Part shown: piece by piece, positions 1 through 11,541 of the stretch | How the letters are laid out: every line of letters starts with the position of its first letter | Position numbering within the stretch: position 1 is the first letter of the stretch | DNA from: Thermomicrobiales bacterium | GTDB taxonomy: Bacteria; Chloroflexota; Chloroflexia; Thermomicrobiales; UBA6265 | DNA: 44,996 nt | Direction: 5' to 3' | Assembly: GCA_019637585.1 (NCBI GenBank) | Contig: JAHBVL010000019.1 | Span: 1 to 44,996, forward strand | Notes under the pieces: model-generated | The model's input: the letters and a program-made list of their open reading frames with translations, nothing else | What the model was told of the DNA's origin: nothing | The model's database searches: none | Translations under genes and position numbers: made by a program

Positions 1-4
1 CCGA

Positions 5-33
5 TTGCCTGGGAGTCACTTTCTCCTTACACT
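5..33 (+). promoter_or_regulatory. possible sigma-70-type promoter for the aquaporin gene
   Basis: A -35-like TTGCCT (5-10) and a -10-like TACACT (28-33) are separated by 17 bases. Each matches four of six consensus positions. Transcription would start near base 40, giving a leader of about 80 bases before the ATG at 121. This is a visual match only. Confidence 0.3.
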
Positions 34-120
34 GCATAGCACGGACGAATGGAACGCGGCGTCCACGGGAAGAGTCGCCTGCGAAAGCCATTCCTTGACG
101 GTTTTCGGAAAGGGAGGACG

Positions 121-924
121 ATGACTGATTTTGAGGACGCCCCGCAGAAGCTCCTCGTCGAGGCGCTGGGAACCTTCGCGCTCTGCTTTATGGGCATCGG
201 CGCGATCATCCTGACGCAGGGACAGGACATCGTGGCCATCGCGTTGGCCCACGGACTGGCGATCGGCCTGATGGTCACGGCGGCCGGGCATATCTCCGGC
301 GGGCATTTCAACCCGGCGGTCACGGTCGGAGCGCTAGTGACTGGCAAGATCGCGCCGGGACCCGCGCTGGCATACATCATCGCTCAACTCGTTGGCGCGG
401 CGGTGGGAGCGGCAGCGCTGACCCTGACCTTTCTCGATGTCGACCGCAACCGAGTCGACCTGGGGCTACCGGCGATCGGCAAATCCATTGCCGCCGATCC
501 GGTGGTTTCGCTCTCGGCGAGCAACGCCCTGGTGATGGAAGCGATTCTGACCTTTTTCCTGATGTTCGTCATTTTCGGCGTGGCCATGGACAACCGAACC
601 GGCGGACGAGCCGTTGCCGGTTTGGCTATCGGTTTGACGATCACCATGGACATTCTGGCGGGTGGTGTGGTCAGCGGTGCGGCCATGAACCCGGCCCGCT
701 GGTTTGGACCGGCGATCGTTCAGCAGGAATTCGGTGACTTCTGGATCTGGATTGTTGGTCCTGTCGCCGGCGCCGTGGTTGCGGCGCTGGTGTACAACGT
801 CTTCCTCATGGGAAATGGGACTGCGATCGGCGCTGTGTCCGACGATGATCGATCGGGTGCGGAGATCGCCGGAGAGCAGGTGGCCAAAGCGTCCGCTTCG
901 CGAAGCCGCAAGCGTCGCCGGTAA
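121..924 (+). CDS. MIP-family aquaporin / glycerol facilitator-like channel
   Basis: This is a 267-residue channel of the major intrinsic protein family, which passively conducts water or small uncharged solutes across the inner membrane. Both hallmark NPA boxes are present: HFNPAVT around residue 64 and AMNPARW around residue 190. They sit within the expected six hydrophobic segments plus two half-helices. The length is normal for the family. I chose the ATG at 121 because a GGGAGG ribosome-binding site lies just upstream; an in-frame ATG at 49 would add 24 basic residues with no membrane character. The C-terminal ~30 residues are charged and Arg/Lys-rich (cytoplasmic tail). Water versus glycerol selectivity cannot be settled by eye. 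It stands alone, followed by a hairpin and a repeat block. Confidence 0.93.
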   Translation: MTDFEDAPQKLLVEALGTFALCFMGIGAIILTQGQDIVAIALAHGLAIGLMVTAAGHISGGHFNPAVTVGALVTGKIAPGPALAYIIAQLVGAAVGAAALTLTFLDVDRNRVDLGLPAIGKSIAADPVVSLSASNALVMEAILTFFLMFVIFGVAMDNRTGGRAVAGLAIGLTITMDILAGGVVSGAAMNPARWFGPAIVQQEFGDFWIWIVGPVAGAVVAALVYNVFLMGNGTAIGAVSDDDRSGAEIAGEQVAKASASRSRKRRR

Positions 925-952
925 CACCGGACGGGAGTCCAGGTGATAGCTC

Positions 953-990
953 ATGAACCCGGGCATGCTCTTTTGCATGTCCGGGTTCAT
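953..990 (+). terminator. hairpin after the aquaporin gene, probable terminator
   Basis: Two 15-base arms (953-967 and 976-990) pair with one G-T wobble around an 8-base loop, 29 bases after the aquaporin stop. No strong T-tract follows, so it may be a weak or factor-assisted terminator or an mRNA-stabilising hairpin. Confidence 0.5.
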
Positions 991-999
991 TGTGTTGCC

Positions 1000-1107
1000 G
1001 ATTCCGTCGTTCCGACCCACCGGTTCTGTCATTCTGACTCACCGATTCCGTCATTCCGACTCACCGATTCCGTCATTCCGACTCACCGCTTCCGTCATTC
1101 CGACCGG
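1000..1107. repeat. 22-bp tandem repeat, about five units
   Basis: Five consecutive units follow the pattern GATTCCGTCATTCCGACTCA plus CC, starting at 1000, 1022, 1044, 1066 and 1088. Units three and four are identical; the others differ at one to four positions, and the last is cut short by the following hairpin element. ORFs through this array are repeat artefacts. Confidence 0.9.
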
Positions 1108-1210
1108 AGCGAAGCGGAGTGGAGGAATCTCTCGTTTGGATGAGGCTACGTAGCAGAGGAAAAGGTGGCCAGGCGCGAACGAGAGATTCCTCGGCCCTGC
1201 TCGGAATGAC
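1094..1210. repeat. 117-bp imperfect hairpin element, copy A
   Basis: The ends GTCATTCCGA and TCGGAATGAC are exact inverse complements. Inner arms GAGGAATCTCTCGTT and AACGAGAGATTCCTC also pair, so the unit can fold into one long interrupted stem. A second copy of identical length follows at 1247-1363, and a related element is at 24434. It resembles the dispersed palindromic elements often seen in intergenic DNA of environmental bacteria, with no transposase present. Confidence 0.85.
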
Positions 1211-1246
1211 GATGGTCCGATACCGTCATTCCGAGCCACCGGTTCT

Positions 1247-1363
1247 GTCATTCCGACCGGAGCGAAGCGGAGTGGAGGAATCTCTCGTTCGGGTGAGGCT
1301 ACGTAGCGGAAGAGCAGGTGGCCAGACGCGAACGAGAGATTCCTCGGCTTCGCTCGGAACGAC
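1247..1363. repeat. 117-bp imperfect hairpin element, copy B
   Basis: Same length and arm sequences as copy A, differing mainly in the centre and in the right arm (GGCTTCGCTCGGAACGAC instead of GGCCCTGCTCGGAATGAC). The 36 bases between the copies carry one more piece of the 22-bp repeat. The element ends 15 bases from the stop codon of the next minus-strand gene and could form its 3' end. Together with 925-1377 this explains the whole gene-free stretch. Confidence 0.85.
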
Positions 1364-1377
1364 AGGGGGAGGGCCCG

Positions 1378-2673
1378 CTACCCTACGGGCGATGCCTCCG
1401 GGGCGGCTGCAGGCGTAACCCACAGCGTTTCGGGAAATTCCGGCGAGAGACATGGTCCGTCGGCGAGCAGGCAGTTGACCTGCGCCGTGGCGATGGCCCG
1501 GGCTGCTGTCAGAGCTGCATCGACGTCGCTATTCCCCTGCACGTCGACCGTGAGGAGGTCCTGACCGACCAGCATGATCAAGCGGACGCTGTCCAGGGTC
1601 GATTCGCCGAAGAACTGATTCGCAAACTGGTATCCCAGGACGACGCTGGCTCCGTCGATCGCATCGACGGTCAGAACCTGAAACTGGGCCATGTTCGGCC
1701 GCAACGAGGCCATCGAGCTGAGCATGAGCAGGGCCGCTCGCTCGTCGGTGAATGTCGCGACCTCGATCGCCGCCCGGGGCATCGGGAAGCCACCCACGCT
1801 GGCTGGATCGTAGCCACCCGCCCAGAAGTAGCCGGAACTGAACGCGGATGCGATCTCCGCCGACACGTTGGGACCGTAGAGGTCGGGAAGGGTCCAGTAT
1901 CCCTCGTTGGTATTGAACCAGGCCGGTCCGAGTCGCACGTACTGCGTCGGCAGGGTGCTGTCGATTGCCGGAATTGGCTCGCCGGCCAGCACCGCCCGGA
2001 CTCGCTCTTCCAACCGCGTGGCGAGCTGCAGGGCCATCTCCCGGTCGACCGTCAGCCCTTCCTGCATGTCGATCCCGACCCCGGCCACGATCGATCCGAC
2101 GCGAAAGGTCAGGTCGATCGATGTCGGTCCGGTGGCGGGAATCTCGCTCTCGTACGCGCCGATCGTCAACTCCGCCGGTCCGTCGCCGAGATCGAGTGGT
2201 TCATCGGTGAACGCCGAATCGGGAACGAATGTCGCTTCGTTTTCGAGCAGATCGAATCCGACAATGGCGCCATCGTCCGAGGCGTACTGGGTCGCGTAGG
2301 AGCGCACTGACGTGGAGCCGGTGGGAGTGTTGTAGTTGCTCTGGTAGAACCATTGCAGCCCGGTTTCCTCCAGCGTGGCTCTCGGGATGGCTTCGCCGAT
2401 CATCAAGTTCATGACTTCGTCGAAGTCGAAATAGGTCTCGTAGCCGAGTATCAGTTCCGGCGGGATGTCCAGGCTGTCCAGCGCCATCGCGGCCAGGTCG
2501 AGTCGTGGGATGTCAACGGCGTCGGCTGTTGCCGGTGCGCCGGGGACTGGCGTGGAACTGTCGCCTCGCCCTCCCGGTCCGCGTCCCTGCGCGACTACCG
2601 ACGCCGGGATGGCGCCGAGCGCCGTCAGCAACAGCAAGGCGATCCAGATGCGTAGTGTTCGAGGCGCCACCAT
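1378..2673 (-). CDS. secreted protein of unknown function with internal duplication
   Basis: This is a 431-residue exported protein I do not recognise. The ATG at 2673 is preceded by a strong AAGGAGG at the right distance and begins a clear Sec signal peptide: basic start, then a Leu-rich core, ending near ASVVAQG at about residue 28. A Gly/Pro/Ser-rich linker follows. Two segments look like diverged copies of one fold: each has a strand-rich stretch (V-G-x-I/L, V-D-V-Q-like) followed by an Ala/Leu-rich helix, at about residues 205-245 and 365-400. The tail is Ala/Pro-rich. It lies 118 bases downstream of the malic enzyme gene on the same strand but has its own good ribosome-binding site, so it may be separately expressed. 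Confidence 0.75.
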   Translation of the reverse strand: MVAPRTLRIWIALLLLTALGAIPASVVAQGRGPGGRGDSSTPVPGAPATADAVDIPRLDLAAMALDSLDIPPELILGYETYFDFDEVMNLMIGEAIPRATLEETGLQWFYQSNYNTPTGSTSVRSYATQYASDDGAIVGFDLLENEATFVPDSAFTDEPLDLGDGPAELTIGAYESEIPATGPTSIDLTFRVGSIVAGVGIDMQEGLTVDREMALQLATRLEERVRAVLAGEPIPAIDSTLPTQYVRLGPAWFNTNEGYWTLPDLYGPNVSAEIASAFSSGYFWAGGYDPASVGGFPMPRAAIEVATFTDERAALLMLSSMASLRPNMAQFQVLTVDAIDGASVVLGYQFANQFFGESTLDSVRLIMLVGQDLLTVDVQGNSDVDAALTAARAIATAQVNCLLADGPCLSPEFPETLWVTPAAAPEASPVG

Positions 2674-2791
2674 AATCCTCCTTCGAGTGAACCGGATGTT
2701 GCTCTTGCGTACGATCGATCGCCCGCGGCAGATGTGTGGATCGTCGATCGGCGGCGTGACGGTCTCGTCCCGCCTGCCGGGCGAGCGGGGT

Positions 2792-5320
<2,529 letters not shown>

Positions 5321-5334
5321 GCGCCCTCCATTGC

Positions 5335-6411
5335 TTAACGCCCATTCATTGGTGAGTATTGCAGATCGGTGCGAACCAGCGGCGACCCTGATTGAGGTTC
5401 CAGCGTGGCGTACCGGGAGTCGTACAGATGGCACGCGGTACGGTGCCCGCTCTCCCACTCGGCGAGCGGTGGTGTGATGGTATCGCACACACCCGTCATC
5501 CGATGCGGGCACCGATTGTAGAACGGGCAACCCACCACCCGCCCATCGGCGCTGCCCGGTTCGCCGGGCACGACTGGCCGGCGCTTGAAGCGGTTGGCGG
5601 GATCGGGTTCGGGAACCGCCGCGATCAACGCCTGGGTGTAGGGATGCATCGGCGTGTCGATGACTGCTCCGGCCGGGGCCTCCTCCACGATGGTTCCCGC
5701 ATACATCACCGCGATACGATCGGCAAAATACCGGGCGGTGGCGATGTCGTGGGTGATGAAAAGAAAGGCCATGCGGCGTTCTCGCTGCAACCGGTCGAGG
5801 AGCGCCAGGATCTCGATCCGGGAAGAGGCGTCGATCATCGAGACTGGTTCGTCGGTGACGATGTAGTCGGGATCGCGGACCAGCGCCCGCGCGATACCGA
5901 CGCGCTGACGTTGTCCTCCCGACATCTGGTTGGGATACTTGGCGGCGAACCGGCTGGCGGGAAGGAGATCGACCGCTTCCAGCGCGGCATCGACGCGGCT
6001 GCGGCGTTCCTGACTGCTGCCCTCCCCATCGATGATCAGGGGTTCCTCGATCAGCTCCCGGACCGACATATAGGGGTTCAGGCTGGAAAACGGGTCCTGG
6101 AAGACGATTTGGGCGCGTTGGCGGAATGGCCGGAGTTCGGATTCTGACGCGTGGGTGATCTCTTTTCCGTCGAAGAACACCTTGCCCTGCGATGGTTCGA
6201 CGAGTCGCAGGGTCAGGCGGCCAAGCGTGGTTTTGCCGCTGCCCGATTCGCCGACCAGCGCCACAGTCTCGCCCCGGCGTATCGTCAGCTCGACGCCGTT
6301 CAGCGCATAGACCTGACCCGAGCGAAAGACCCCTTTCCGCGTGGAGAAAACGACATGCCCGCCCGTGACCTCGACCAGCACGGGGCCGTATGGCTCCTCG
6401 CGATCAGACAC
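5335..6411 (-). CDS. Dpp/Opp-type ABC transporter ATP-binding protein (DppF/OppF-like)
   Basis: This 358-residue cytoplasmic ATPase powers a peptide/nickel-type importer. Walker A GESGSGKTT is at 54-62, the signature MSGGQ at about 163-167 and Walker B YIVTDEP at 183-189. The D-loop region reads SMIDAS rather than the usual SALDVS. The C-terminus carries the oligopeptide-transporter extension, with the HPYTQ motif and Cys-spaced GCPFYNRCPH that is a likely iron-sulfur or metal site in this family. The GTG at 6411 overlaps the stop of the preceding ATPase gene by 8 bases, a translational-coupling arrangement. The ATG at 6456 is less likely because it would overlap by 53 bases. No permease or binding protein is adjacent; the importer it serves must be encoded elsewhere, possibly at 15.3-20.4 kb or 25.3-28.7 kb. 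Confidence 0.93.
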   Translation of the reverse strand: MSDREEPYGPVLVEVTGGHVVFSTRKGVFRSGQVYALNGVELTIRRGETVALVGESGSGKTTLGRLTLRLVEPSQGKVFFDGKEITHASESELRPFRQRAQIVFQDPFSSLNPYMSVRELIEEPLIIDGEGSSQERRSRVDAALEAVDLLPASRFAAKYPNQMSGGQRQRVGIARALVRDPDYIVTDEPVSMIDASSRIEILALLDRLQRERRMAFLFITHDIATARYFADRIAVMYAGTIVEEAPAGAVIDTPMHPYTQALIAAVPEPDPANRFKRRPVVPGEPGSADGRVVGCPFYNRCPHRMTGVCDTITPPLAEWESGHRTACHLYDSRYATLEPQSGSPLVRTDLQYSPMNGR

Positions 6412-7420
6412 GGGATTCGGCCCAATGCCGCAGGTGCGCCTGGAAACGATCACCACTCACCGCCGCGTCGTTCAGAAAGCAGCGGGCATGTCCGCCGTCC
6501 GCCATCGGATATTCGGGCGGCGCCTCGGAGAAGCAGACTTCGAAGGCCCAGGGGCAGCGTGGGTGAAACCGGCAACCGGCCGGAGGGCGGGTCAGATCGG
6601 GTGGTTGTCCTGGCATTGCCTGCGGCGGTTCCGTTTCGTGTAGCCGCGGCAGACTGCGAAGCAGGAGGTTGGTGTAGGGATGGTGCGGGTCGAGAAGCAC
6701 GCGTTCCGCCGAACCGAATTCGGCATGCTGCCCGGCGTAGGCCACGGCGATATGGTCGCAGAGGTCGCTGGCCAAACCGATATCGTGCGTGATGAAGATC
6801 ATGGAGATACCGGGATCTTCCTTCAAATCCTTGAGCAGATTCATGATCTGGGCTTGCACGCTGACATCGAGCGCCGAGGTGGGTTCGTCGAGGATGAGCA
6901 GATCGGGATTCATGATCAACGCGGTTGCGATCACGACCCGTTGCTTCTGGCCGCCGCTCAATTCATGGGGATAGCGCTGGGCGATGCCGGCCGGGAGTCC
7001 GACCCGCTCCAGAAGTGATTCGGCGCGTTGCAGCGCCTCCCGTTTCGAGACCTCGCCGCCGGCCAACAGCGGTTCAGCAACTTGAAACCCAATGCGCAAC
7101 ACCGGATTGAGGATGCTCATCGACCCCTGGAAGACCATGGCGATCTTCTTCCACCGGATCTGGCGGCGGAAATCGTCGTCCGAGAGGATTGTCAGCTCCT
7201 GACCGTCGAGCAGGATCGATCCGTCGAAACGGGCGACATTGCGCGGCAGCATCCGCATCAACGCCGTGGCCATGCTGGTTTTGCCGCTGCCCGACTCGCC
7301 GACGATGCCCACCGCTTCACCCTTGTTCTCGATGGTGAGCGAAACACCGTCGACCGCGTGGACGACGCGATCTCCCGACCGGTAGTGGAGGTAGAGGTCG
7401 CGGATCGCCAGGAGGGTCAT
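6404..7420 (-). CDS. Dpp/Opp-type ABC transporter ATP-binding protein (DppD/OppD-like)
   Basis: A 338-residue partner ATPase of the preceding type. Walker A GESGSGKTS lies at 41-49, the signature LSGGQ at 154-158 and Walker B LLILDEP at 174-180 with the normal SALDVS D-loop. The C-terminal oligopeptide-transporter region has HPYTN and the Cys motif CRFHPRCPW. The ATG at 7420 begins the first strand of the ABC domain (MTLLAIRDLY); the longer open frame upstream would run into the molybdopterin gene. The ribosome-binding site is weak, so translation may depend on the upstream gene, whose stop lies 16 bases away. Pairing of D- and F-type ATPases without permeases suggests an ATPase module shared by several importers. 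Confidence 0.93.
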   Translation of the reverse strand: MTLLAIRDLYLHYRSGDRVVHAVDGVSLTIENKGEAVGIVGESGSGKTSMATALMRMLPRNVARFDGSILLDGQELTILSDDDFRRQIRWKKIAMVFQGSMSILNPVLRIGFQVAEPLLAGGEVSKREALQRAESLLERVGLPAGIAQRYPHELSGGQKQRVVIATALIMNPDLLILDEPTSALDVSVQAQIMNLLKDLKEDPGISMIFITHDIGLASDLCDHIAVAYAGQHAEFGSAERVLLDPHHPYTNLLLRSLPRLHETEPPQAMPGQPPDLTRPPAGCRFHPRCPWAFEVCFSEAPPEYPMADGGHARCFLNDAAVSGDRFQAHLRHWAESRV

Positions 7421-7436
7421 TGTGAAGAATATGGTC

Positions 7437-9557
7437 CTAGTCGGCCGGAACCGCGACTGACTCGAGGAGTGTCGCGGCGATCGTTCGAACCGGGCGGACG
7501 CTGACCATTGTCGAATGGAAGGTCGATTGACCACCGAGATCGGCCAGGCGGTCGGATGTCAGCCAGTTCAGCCCCCGCTTGCCCGGCATCGACTGTCCCC
7601 ACTGTCCCTTGGGAGAAACGGCGACGCCCGGCGCCGTTTCGTCGGTGACCCGGGCGATCAGCTCGCACGATCCGCGCTGGTTGTAGACCTCGACATGCGA
7701 TCGGTCGGCGATGCCCAACCGGAGCGCGTCGGTGGGATTGATGAGAATCTGGGGCCGTCCCTCTTTGGCCTGCAACGACGGCTGATTGCCGAACGAGCTG
7801 GATACGAAGTGGTGAGCGGCGCCGGAGATGAGCACCAGATCGCCGAGCTGGTTGCGTTCGGCGCCGTACTCCAGCGGTTCCTTGTAGTCGGGAAGAGGAT
7901 CGACGCCGTGGTCGAGCATCGCATCACAACGAAGCTCGATCTTGCCGGACGCTGTCCGGAACCGGCCACCAGCAAACGGCACGTCTTCGTCCGGCTTGAC
8001 GGAATAGGCCACCGTTCCCTCGTCCTGGAGACGTTCCAGTGTGATGCCTTCCAGGAATGTGTTGCCGGTTTTGGTCGCTTCGAGAATCTCCTCGATGACC
8101 TCGGTGGTCGACTGCTTCAACCAGGGGTCGTCGTACCCCATGGCGGCGGCGAGGTCCTGCATCACCTGCCAATTGCCCCGGCATTCGCCGGGAGGCGGAA
8201 CGGCTGCATGGTTGTATTGCAGGTGCCGGTGGCCATACGCCTTGTGCAGATCGTCCCGTTCCAGTTGTGATGTCGCCGGCAGCACGATATCGGCATAGCG
8301 CGCCGTGTCGGTCATGAATTGCTCGTGGACCACGGTGAAGAGGTCCTCGCGCATCAATCCCTGCACCGTGGCGCCGGCGTTGGGAGTCGAGGTGACTGGA
8401 TTGGCGATGAAGACATAGAGACTGCGAATCGGCGGGTCGCTGACCTCGCCGGTCAGTGAGGCGCCCAGCCGGTTCATGTTGACGATGCGCGGCACTGGCG
8501 GGCATTCGGACGCTTTGCCCATCGCTTCCTCGTCCCAGACGATGTGACTGCTCTGCGAGTAGAAAATGCCTCCCCCTCGCACGCCGTACTGCCCGGTCAG
8601 GGCCGGAAGGCAGAGGAGCGCGCGGATAGTCTGGCCGCCGTTTTCGTGCCGCTGTACGCCATCGGAGAACTTGATCATCGCTGGCGACTCGGCGGCGAAC
8701 CGGCGCGCCAGCGATTCGATCGTCTCCGCGTCGATTCCGGTGATCACCGCGACCTTTTCGGGAGAGAAGTGCGCGGTGCGTTCCCGCAATTCCTGCCAGC
8801 CAATCGAGTGCGCGTCGAGCCAGTCCGGATCGTGCAGGCCATCCCGAAAGATGACGTGCATCAGACCCAGGGCCAGGGCGGCATCAGTCGCTGGTTTGAC
8901 CTGCAGGTAGAGATCGGCTGATTTCGCCGTGACGGTGCGTCGTGGGTCGATGACCACGACATAGGTGCCATTCCGCTGCGCTTCGCGCAGGAAGGGCATA
9001 AAGTGTGGATTCGTGCTGGCAGGATTGTGTCCCCAGATCAGAATCGTCTTGGTATGCGCGACGTCGCGAGGATCGGGGGCGAGCTTGCCGCCGATCGTGG
9101 CAATGGACGCGGTGGTAGCCGCGGCATCGCAGATCGAACGCTCGAGCCCGCAGGCGCCCATCCTGTTCCAGAAGCGGGTGGCCGCCACCATGTTCTCGAC
9201 CAATCCGAGGGTGCCGCTGTAGGAGTAGGGGAGGATCGCCTGCGCGCCATCCTCGGCAATGATCGCCTTCCAGCGGCCGGCGATCTCGTCGATCGCCTCA
9301 TCCCAGGTGATGCGTTCCCACCGATCAGACCCCTTGGGTCCCTTTCTGCGAAGGGGATACATCAGCCGGTCGTCGGCGTAGACCCGTTCGAGATAGGGGC
9401 GCACCTTGGCGCAGAGCCATCCCTGGGTGATGGGATGATCCGGGTCGGCGACGAAGCGGACAACCCGGCCGTTGTGCACCTCGGAGAGGGTTGCGCAGGT
9501 GTCGGGACAGTCGTGGGGGCATGCACCGCGAATCAGCCGAGGTTCGGTCAATGCCAT
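7437..9557 (-). CDS. molybdopterin (bis-MGD) oxidoreductase with N-terminal [4Fe-4S] domain
   Basis: This 706-residue protein belongs to the DMSO reductase/formate dehydrogenase superfamily. The N-terminal cluster motif is CPHDCPDTC with a fourth Cys in GWLC (C13, C17, C21, C49). It then has the family's W-D-E-A-I-D motif and a catalytic-core segment SICDAAATTA, whose C143 is a candidate metal ligand. The final ~120 residues are the molybdopterin-dinucleotide binding domain (GAAHHF, NPTDALRLGI, V-x-V-Y-N). There is no Tat signal and no accessory subunit gene, so it is probably soluble and cytoplasmic. It fits the group of uncharacterised single-subunit enzymes near formate dehydrogenase alpha; the substrate is unknown. 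The ATG at 9557 has a G-rich ribosome-binding site. It sits between an OsmC gene (39 bases upstream) and the ABC ATPases. Confidence 0.9.
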   Translation of the reverse strand: MALTEPRLIRGACPHDCPDTCATLSEVHNGRVVRFVADPDHPITQGWLCAKVRPYLERVYADDRLMYPLRRKGPKGSDRWERITWDEAIDEIAGRWKAIIAEDGAQAILPYSYSGTLGLVENMVAATRFWNRMGACGLERSICDAAATTASIATIGGKLAPDPRDVAHTKTILIWGHNPASTNPHFMPFLREAQRNGTYVVVIDPRRTVTAKSADLYLQVKPATDAALALGLMHVIFRDGLHDPDWLDAHSIGWQELRERTAHFSPEKVAVITGIDAETIESLARRFAAESPAMIKFSDGVQRHENGGQTIRALLCLPALTGQYGVRGGGIFYSQSSHIVWDEEAMGKASECPPVPRIVNMNRLGASLTGEVSDPPIRSLYVFIANPVTSTPNAGATVQGLMREDLFTVVHEQFMTDTARYADIVLPATSQLERDDLHKAYGHRHLQYNHAAVPPPGECRGNWQVMQDLAAAMGYDDPWLKQSTTEVIEEILEATKTGNTFLEGITLERLQDEGTVAYSVKPDEDVPFAGGRFRTASGKIELRCDAMLDHGVDPLPDYKEPLEYGAERNQLGDLVLISGAAHHFVSSSFGNQPSLQAKEGRPQILINPTDALRLGIADRSHVEVYNQRGSCELIARVTDETAPGVAVSPKGQWGQSMPGKRGLNWLTSDRLADLGGQSTFHSTMVSVRPVRTIAATLLESVAVPAD

Positions 9558-9596
9558 GTCATGCCCCCAGATCGTGCCTGGTTTCGTTGGGAAAGC

Positions 9597-10034
9597 CTAC
9601 GCCAGTGAAGATTCCAGACCAATGGCAACGTTGCCGCGCAGCGCGTTGGAGATCGGGCAACCAGCTTCGCCCTCGGCGGCGAGCTTCGAGAACTCGTCGG
9701 CCGAAACGCCGGGAACCGTGCCGACGACCTTCAGGTTGGAGTGCTTGACCTCCATACCGCCGCCATCTTTCGGTCCGAACCCGATGGTCGCGGTGACATC
9801 CAGCTTTTCGGCCGGTGTGCCATTGTTCTGCAGGACGTACGAAAAGGCCATCGCATAGCAGGTGGCGTGAGCCGCGGCGATGAGCTCTTCCGGACTGGTC
9901 ATTCCTTCCGGATCGGCGGTTCGCGCCGCCCAGGTCACGGCCTGGTCGGAAAGGACGCCGGTGCCCGAAGAAACCGAGCCGTTGCCCTCCGTGAGCGTTC
10001 CGGACCAGATTGCGGTAGCTGTTCTCTCGACCAT
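9597..10034 (-). CDS. OsmC/Ohr-family peroxiredoxin
   Basis: This 145-residue protein is a thiol peroxidase of the OsmC family, which reduces organic hydroperoxides in the cytoplasm. The two catalytic cysteines are at C59 (HATCYAM) and C126 (AGCPISNAL), in the expected places. The N-terminal GxG-containing strands (GTGVLSD, WAARTADPEGMTSPEEL) match the OsmC rather than the Ohr subgroup. The length is typical. The ATG at 10034 follows AGGGGGA. The gene lies 18 bases after the aldehyde dehydrogenase and 39 bases before the molybdopterin enzyme, all on one strand, suggesting a redox-detoxification context. Confidence 0.93.
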   Translation of the reverse strand: MVERTATAIWSGTLTEGNGSVSSGTGVLSDQAVTWAARTADPEGMTSPEELIAAAHATCYAMAFSYVLQNNGTPAEKLDVTATIGFGPKDGGGMEVKHSNLKVVGTVPGVSADEFSKLAAEGEAGCPISNALRGNVAIGLESSLA

Positions 10035-10052
10035 GAGAAATCCCCCTGTGAA

Positions 10053-11519
10053 CTACGCCGGTGACGGCAGATCGACATAAACGGTTTTGATCTGTGTATA
10101 GAAATCGCGCGCTGATTTGCCTTGTTCGCGAGAATAGGAGCTCGAGCTCTTGTACCCGCCAAACGGCACCTGGGGCTCAGCGCCCGGTGTTTCGGCGTTG
10201 ACGTGCACGATGCCAGCGTCAATGCCATTGATGAAGTGCATCGCTTTGCCCAGGTCGCTGGTGAAGATCGAAGCGGAGAGTCCAAACCGGACCGAATTGG
10301 CGATCTCCAGCGCTTCGTCCATGTCCTTGACGGTTGTGATGCCTAGAACCGGGCCGAAGACCTCTTCCTGCCCAAAGCGGGACTCGGGATTCATCTCGCC
10401 GAAGAGGGTTGGGGCGACGAAATTGCCTCGTTCCCGGCCATCTCCCTCCAGTTTCGACCCACCGGCCAGGAGGCGCGCTCCTTCGCTTTCGGCCGATTCG
10501 ATATCGCCGAGGATGCGGTTGACCGCTTCGTCCGAGATCACCGGCCCGACTTGCGTCGAATCGGCGAGTGGGTCGCCCGTGGCCAGGCCGCCAATTCGCT
10601 CGGTCAACCGCCGGGTCACCTCATCAGCGATCGAGGCGTCGAGCAGCGCGCGGCTGGTGGCCGTGCATTTCTGGCCACTGCTCCACATCGCGCCCGACAC
10701 GAGATGATTGACCGCGTGGTCGAGATCGGCGTCTGCGAAGACGATCGCCGGATTCTTGCCGCCGAGCTCGAGCTGGACCTTGCCGCCCCGCGCCGACACG
10801 CGTTTGGCCACACTCCGGCCGACAGGCTCCGATCCGGTGAACGAGATCGCGGTCACCCGGTCGTCGTCGATGAGCGGATCGCCCACGCCACCGGCCGACC
10901 CGGTGACCAGATTGACGACGCCCGGCGGCAGCCCCGCCTCGGCCAGCGCTTCCACAAAGCGAACAGCCAGAAGAGGGGTATAGGTCGCCGGTTTGAACAC
11001 GACCGTGTTGCCAAACGCGAGCGCCGGGGCGATCTTCCACGCCGGGATGGCGATCGGGAAATTCCAGGGGGTGATCACGCCGACCACGCCAACCGGTTCA
11101 CGCACGGTGTAAAGAAGGGTGTTCGGATTGGCGGAAGGGTAGTGCTCGCCATCCGGTTGTTGCGCTTCTCCGGCGTAGTAGCGAAGAATCTGCACCGCGC
11201 GACCGGTTTCGCCGATCCCTTCCTTGAGTGTTTTGCCCTCTTCGATCGTCAGTTCCCGGCCGACGTCATTGACCCGCGACGCCAGAATCTCGGCGGCTTT
11301 GTGCAGGATGTTCGCCCGGGCAATCGCCGAGGTTCGCCGCCATGAAGCGCGCGCTTCCGATGCGGCGGTCACCGCGGCATCGACATCCGCGGCGCCGGAC
11401 GCGGCAAAGCGGCCGAGCAGCACATCGGCGTCGGCCGGACTCCGGCTCTCGAAGGTCTCCCCCGATTTCGCGGCAACCCATTCACCGCCGATGTAGTTCT
11501 GATAGGTCGTAACACTCAT
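10053..11519 (-). CDS. NAD(P)-dependent aldehyde dehydrogenase, semialdehyde type
   Basis: A 488-residue aldehyde dehydrogenase that oxidises an aldehyde to the acid with NAD(P). The catalytic Cys is C285 in [10 protein letters not shown] and the general base is E251 in QLELGGKNP; the cofactor motif [12 protein letters not shown] and FTGSEPVG are intact. The C-terminal region, with an N-x-x-T-P-G-A-E and PFGG-x-K-x-S-S arrangement, resembles alpha-ketoglutarate semialdehyde (2,5-dioxopentanoate) dehydrogenases, the last step of several non-phosphorylating sugar-acid pathways. Glycolaldehyde or succinate semialdehyde dehydrogenase remain possible. The ATG at 11519 has a GGAGGA about 13 bases upstream. 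It is followed at 18 bases by the OsmC gene and preceded at 22 bases by a small membrane protein gene. Confidence 0.93.
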   Translation of the reverse strand: MSVTTYQNYIGGEWVAAKSGETFESRSPADADVLLGRFAASGAADVDAAVTAASEARASWRRTSAIARANILHKAAEILASRVNDVGRELTIEEGKTLKEGIGETGRAVQILRYYAGEAQQPDGEHYPSANPNTLLYTVREPVGVVGVITPWNFPIAIPAWKIAPALAFGNTVVFKPATYTPLLAVRFVEALAEAGLPPGVVNLVTGSAGGVGDPLIDDDRVTAISFTGSEPVGRSVAKRVSARGGKVQLELGGKNPAIVFADADLDHAVNHLVSGAMWSSGQKCTATSRALLDASIADEVTRRLTERIGGLATGDPLADSTQVGPVISDEAVNRILGDIESAESEGARLLAGGSKLEGDGRERGNFVAPTLFGEMNPESRFGQEEVFGPVLGITTVKDMDEALEIANSVRFGLSASIFTSDLGKAMHFINGIDAGIVHVNAETPGAEPQVPFGGYKSSSSYSREQGKSARDFYTQIKTVYVDLPSPA

Positions 11520-11541
11520 GCCCGGTTTCGTTCCTCCGATA

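Noticed and set aside
1000-1107. Possible CRISPR array
   Set aside because: Units are contiguous 22-mers without spacers and no cas gene is present.
1318-2310. 330-codon plus-strand open frame
   Set aside because: It lies opposite the well-supported secreted protein gene (signal peptide, AAGGAGG) and its translation is Arg/Gly/His-rich with no recognisable motif, typical of an antisense shadow in high-GC DNA.
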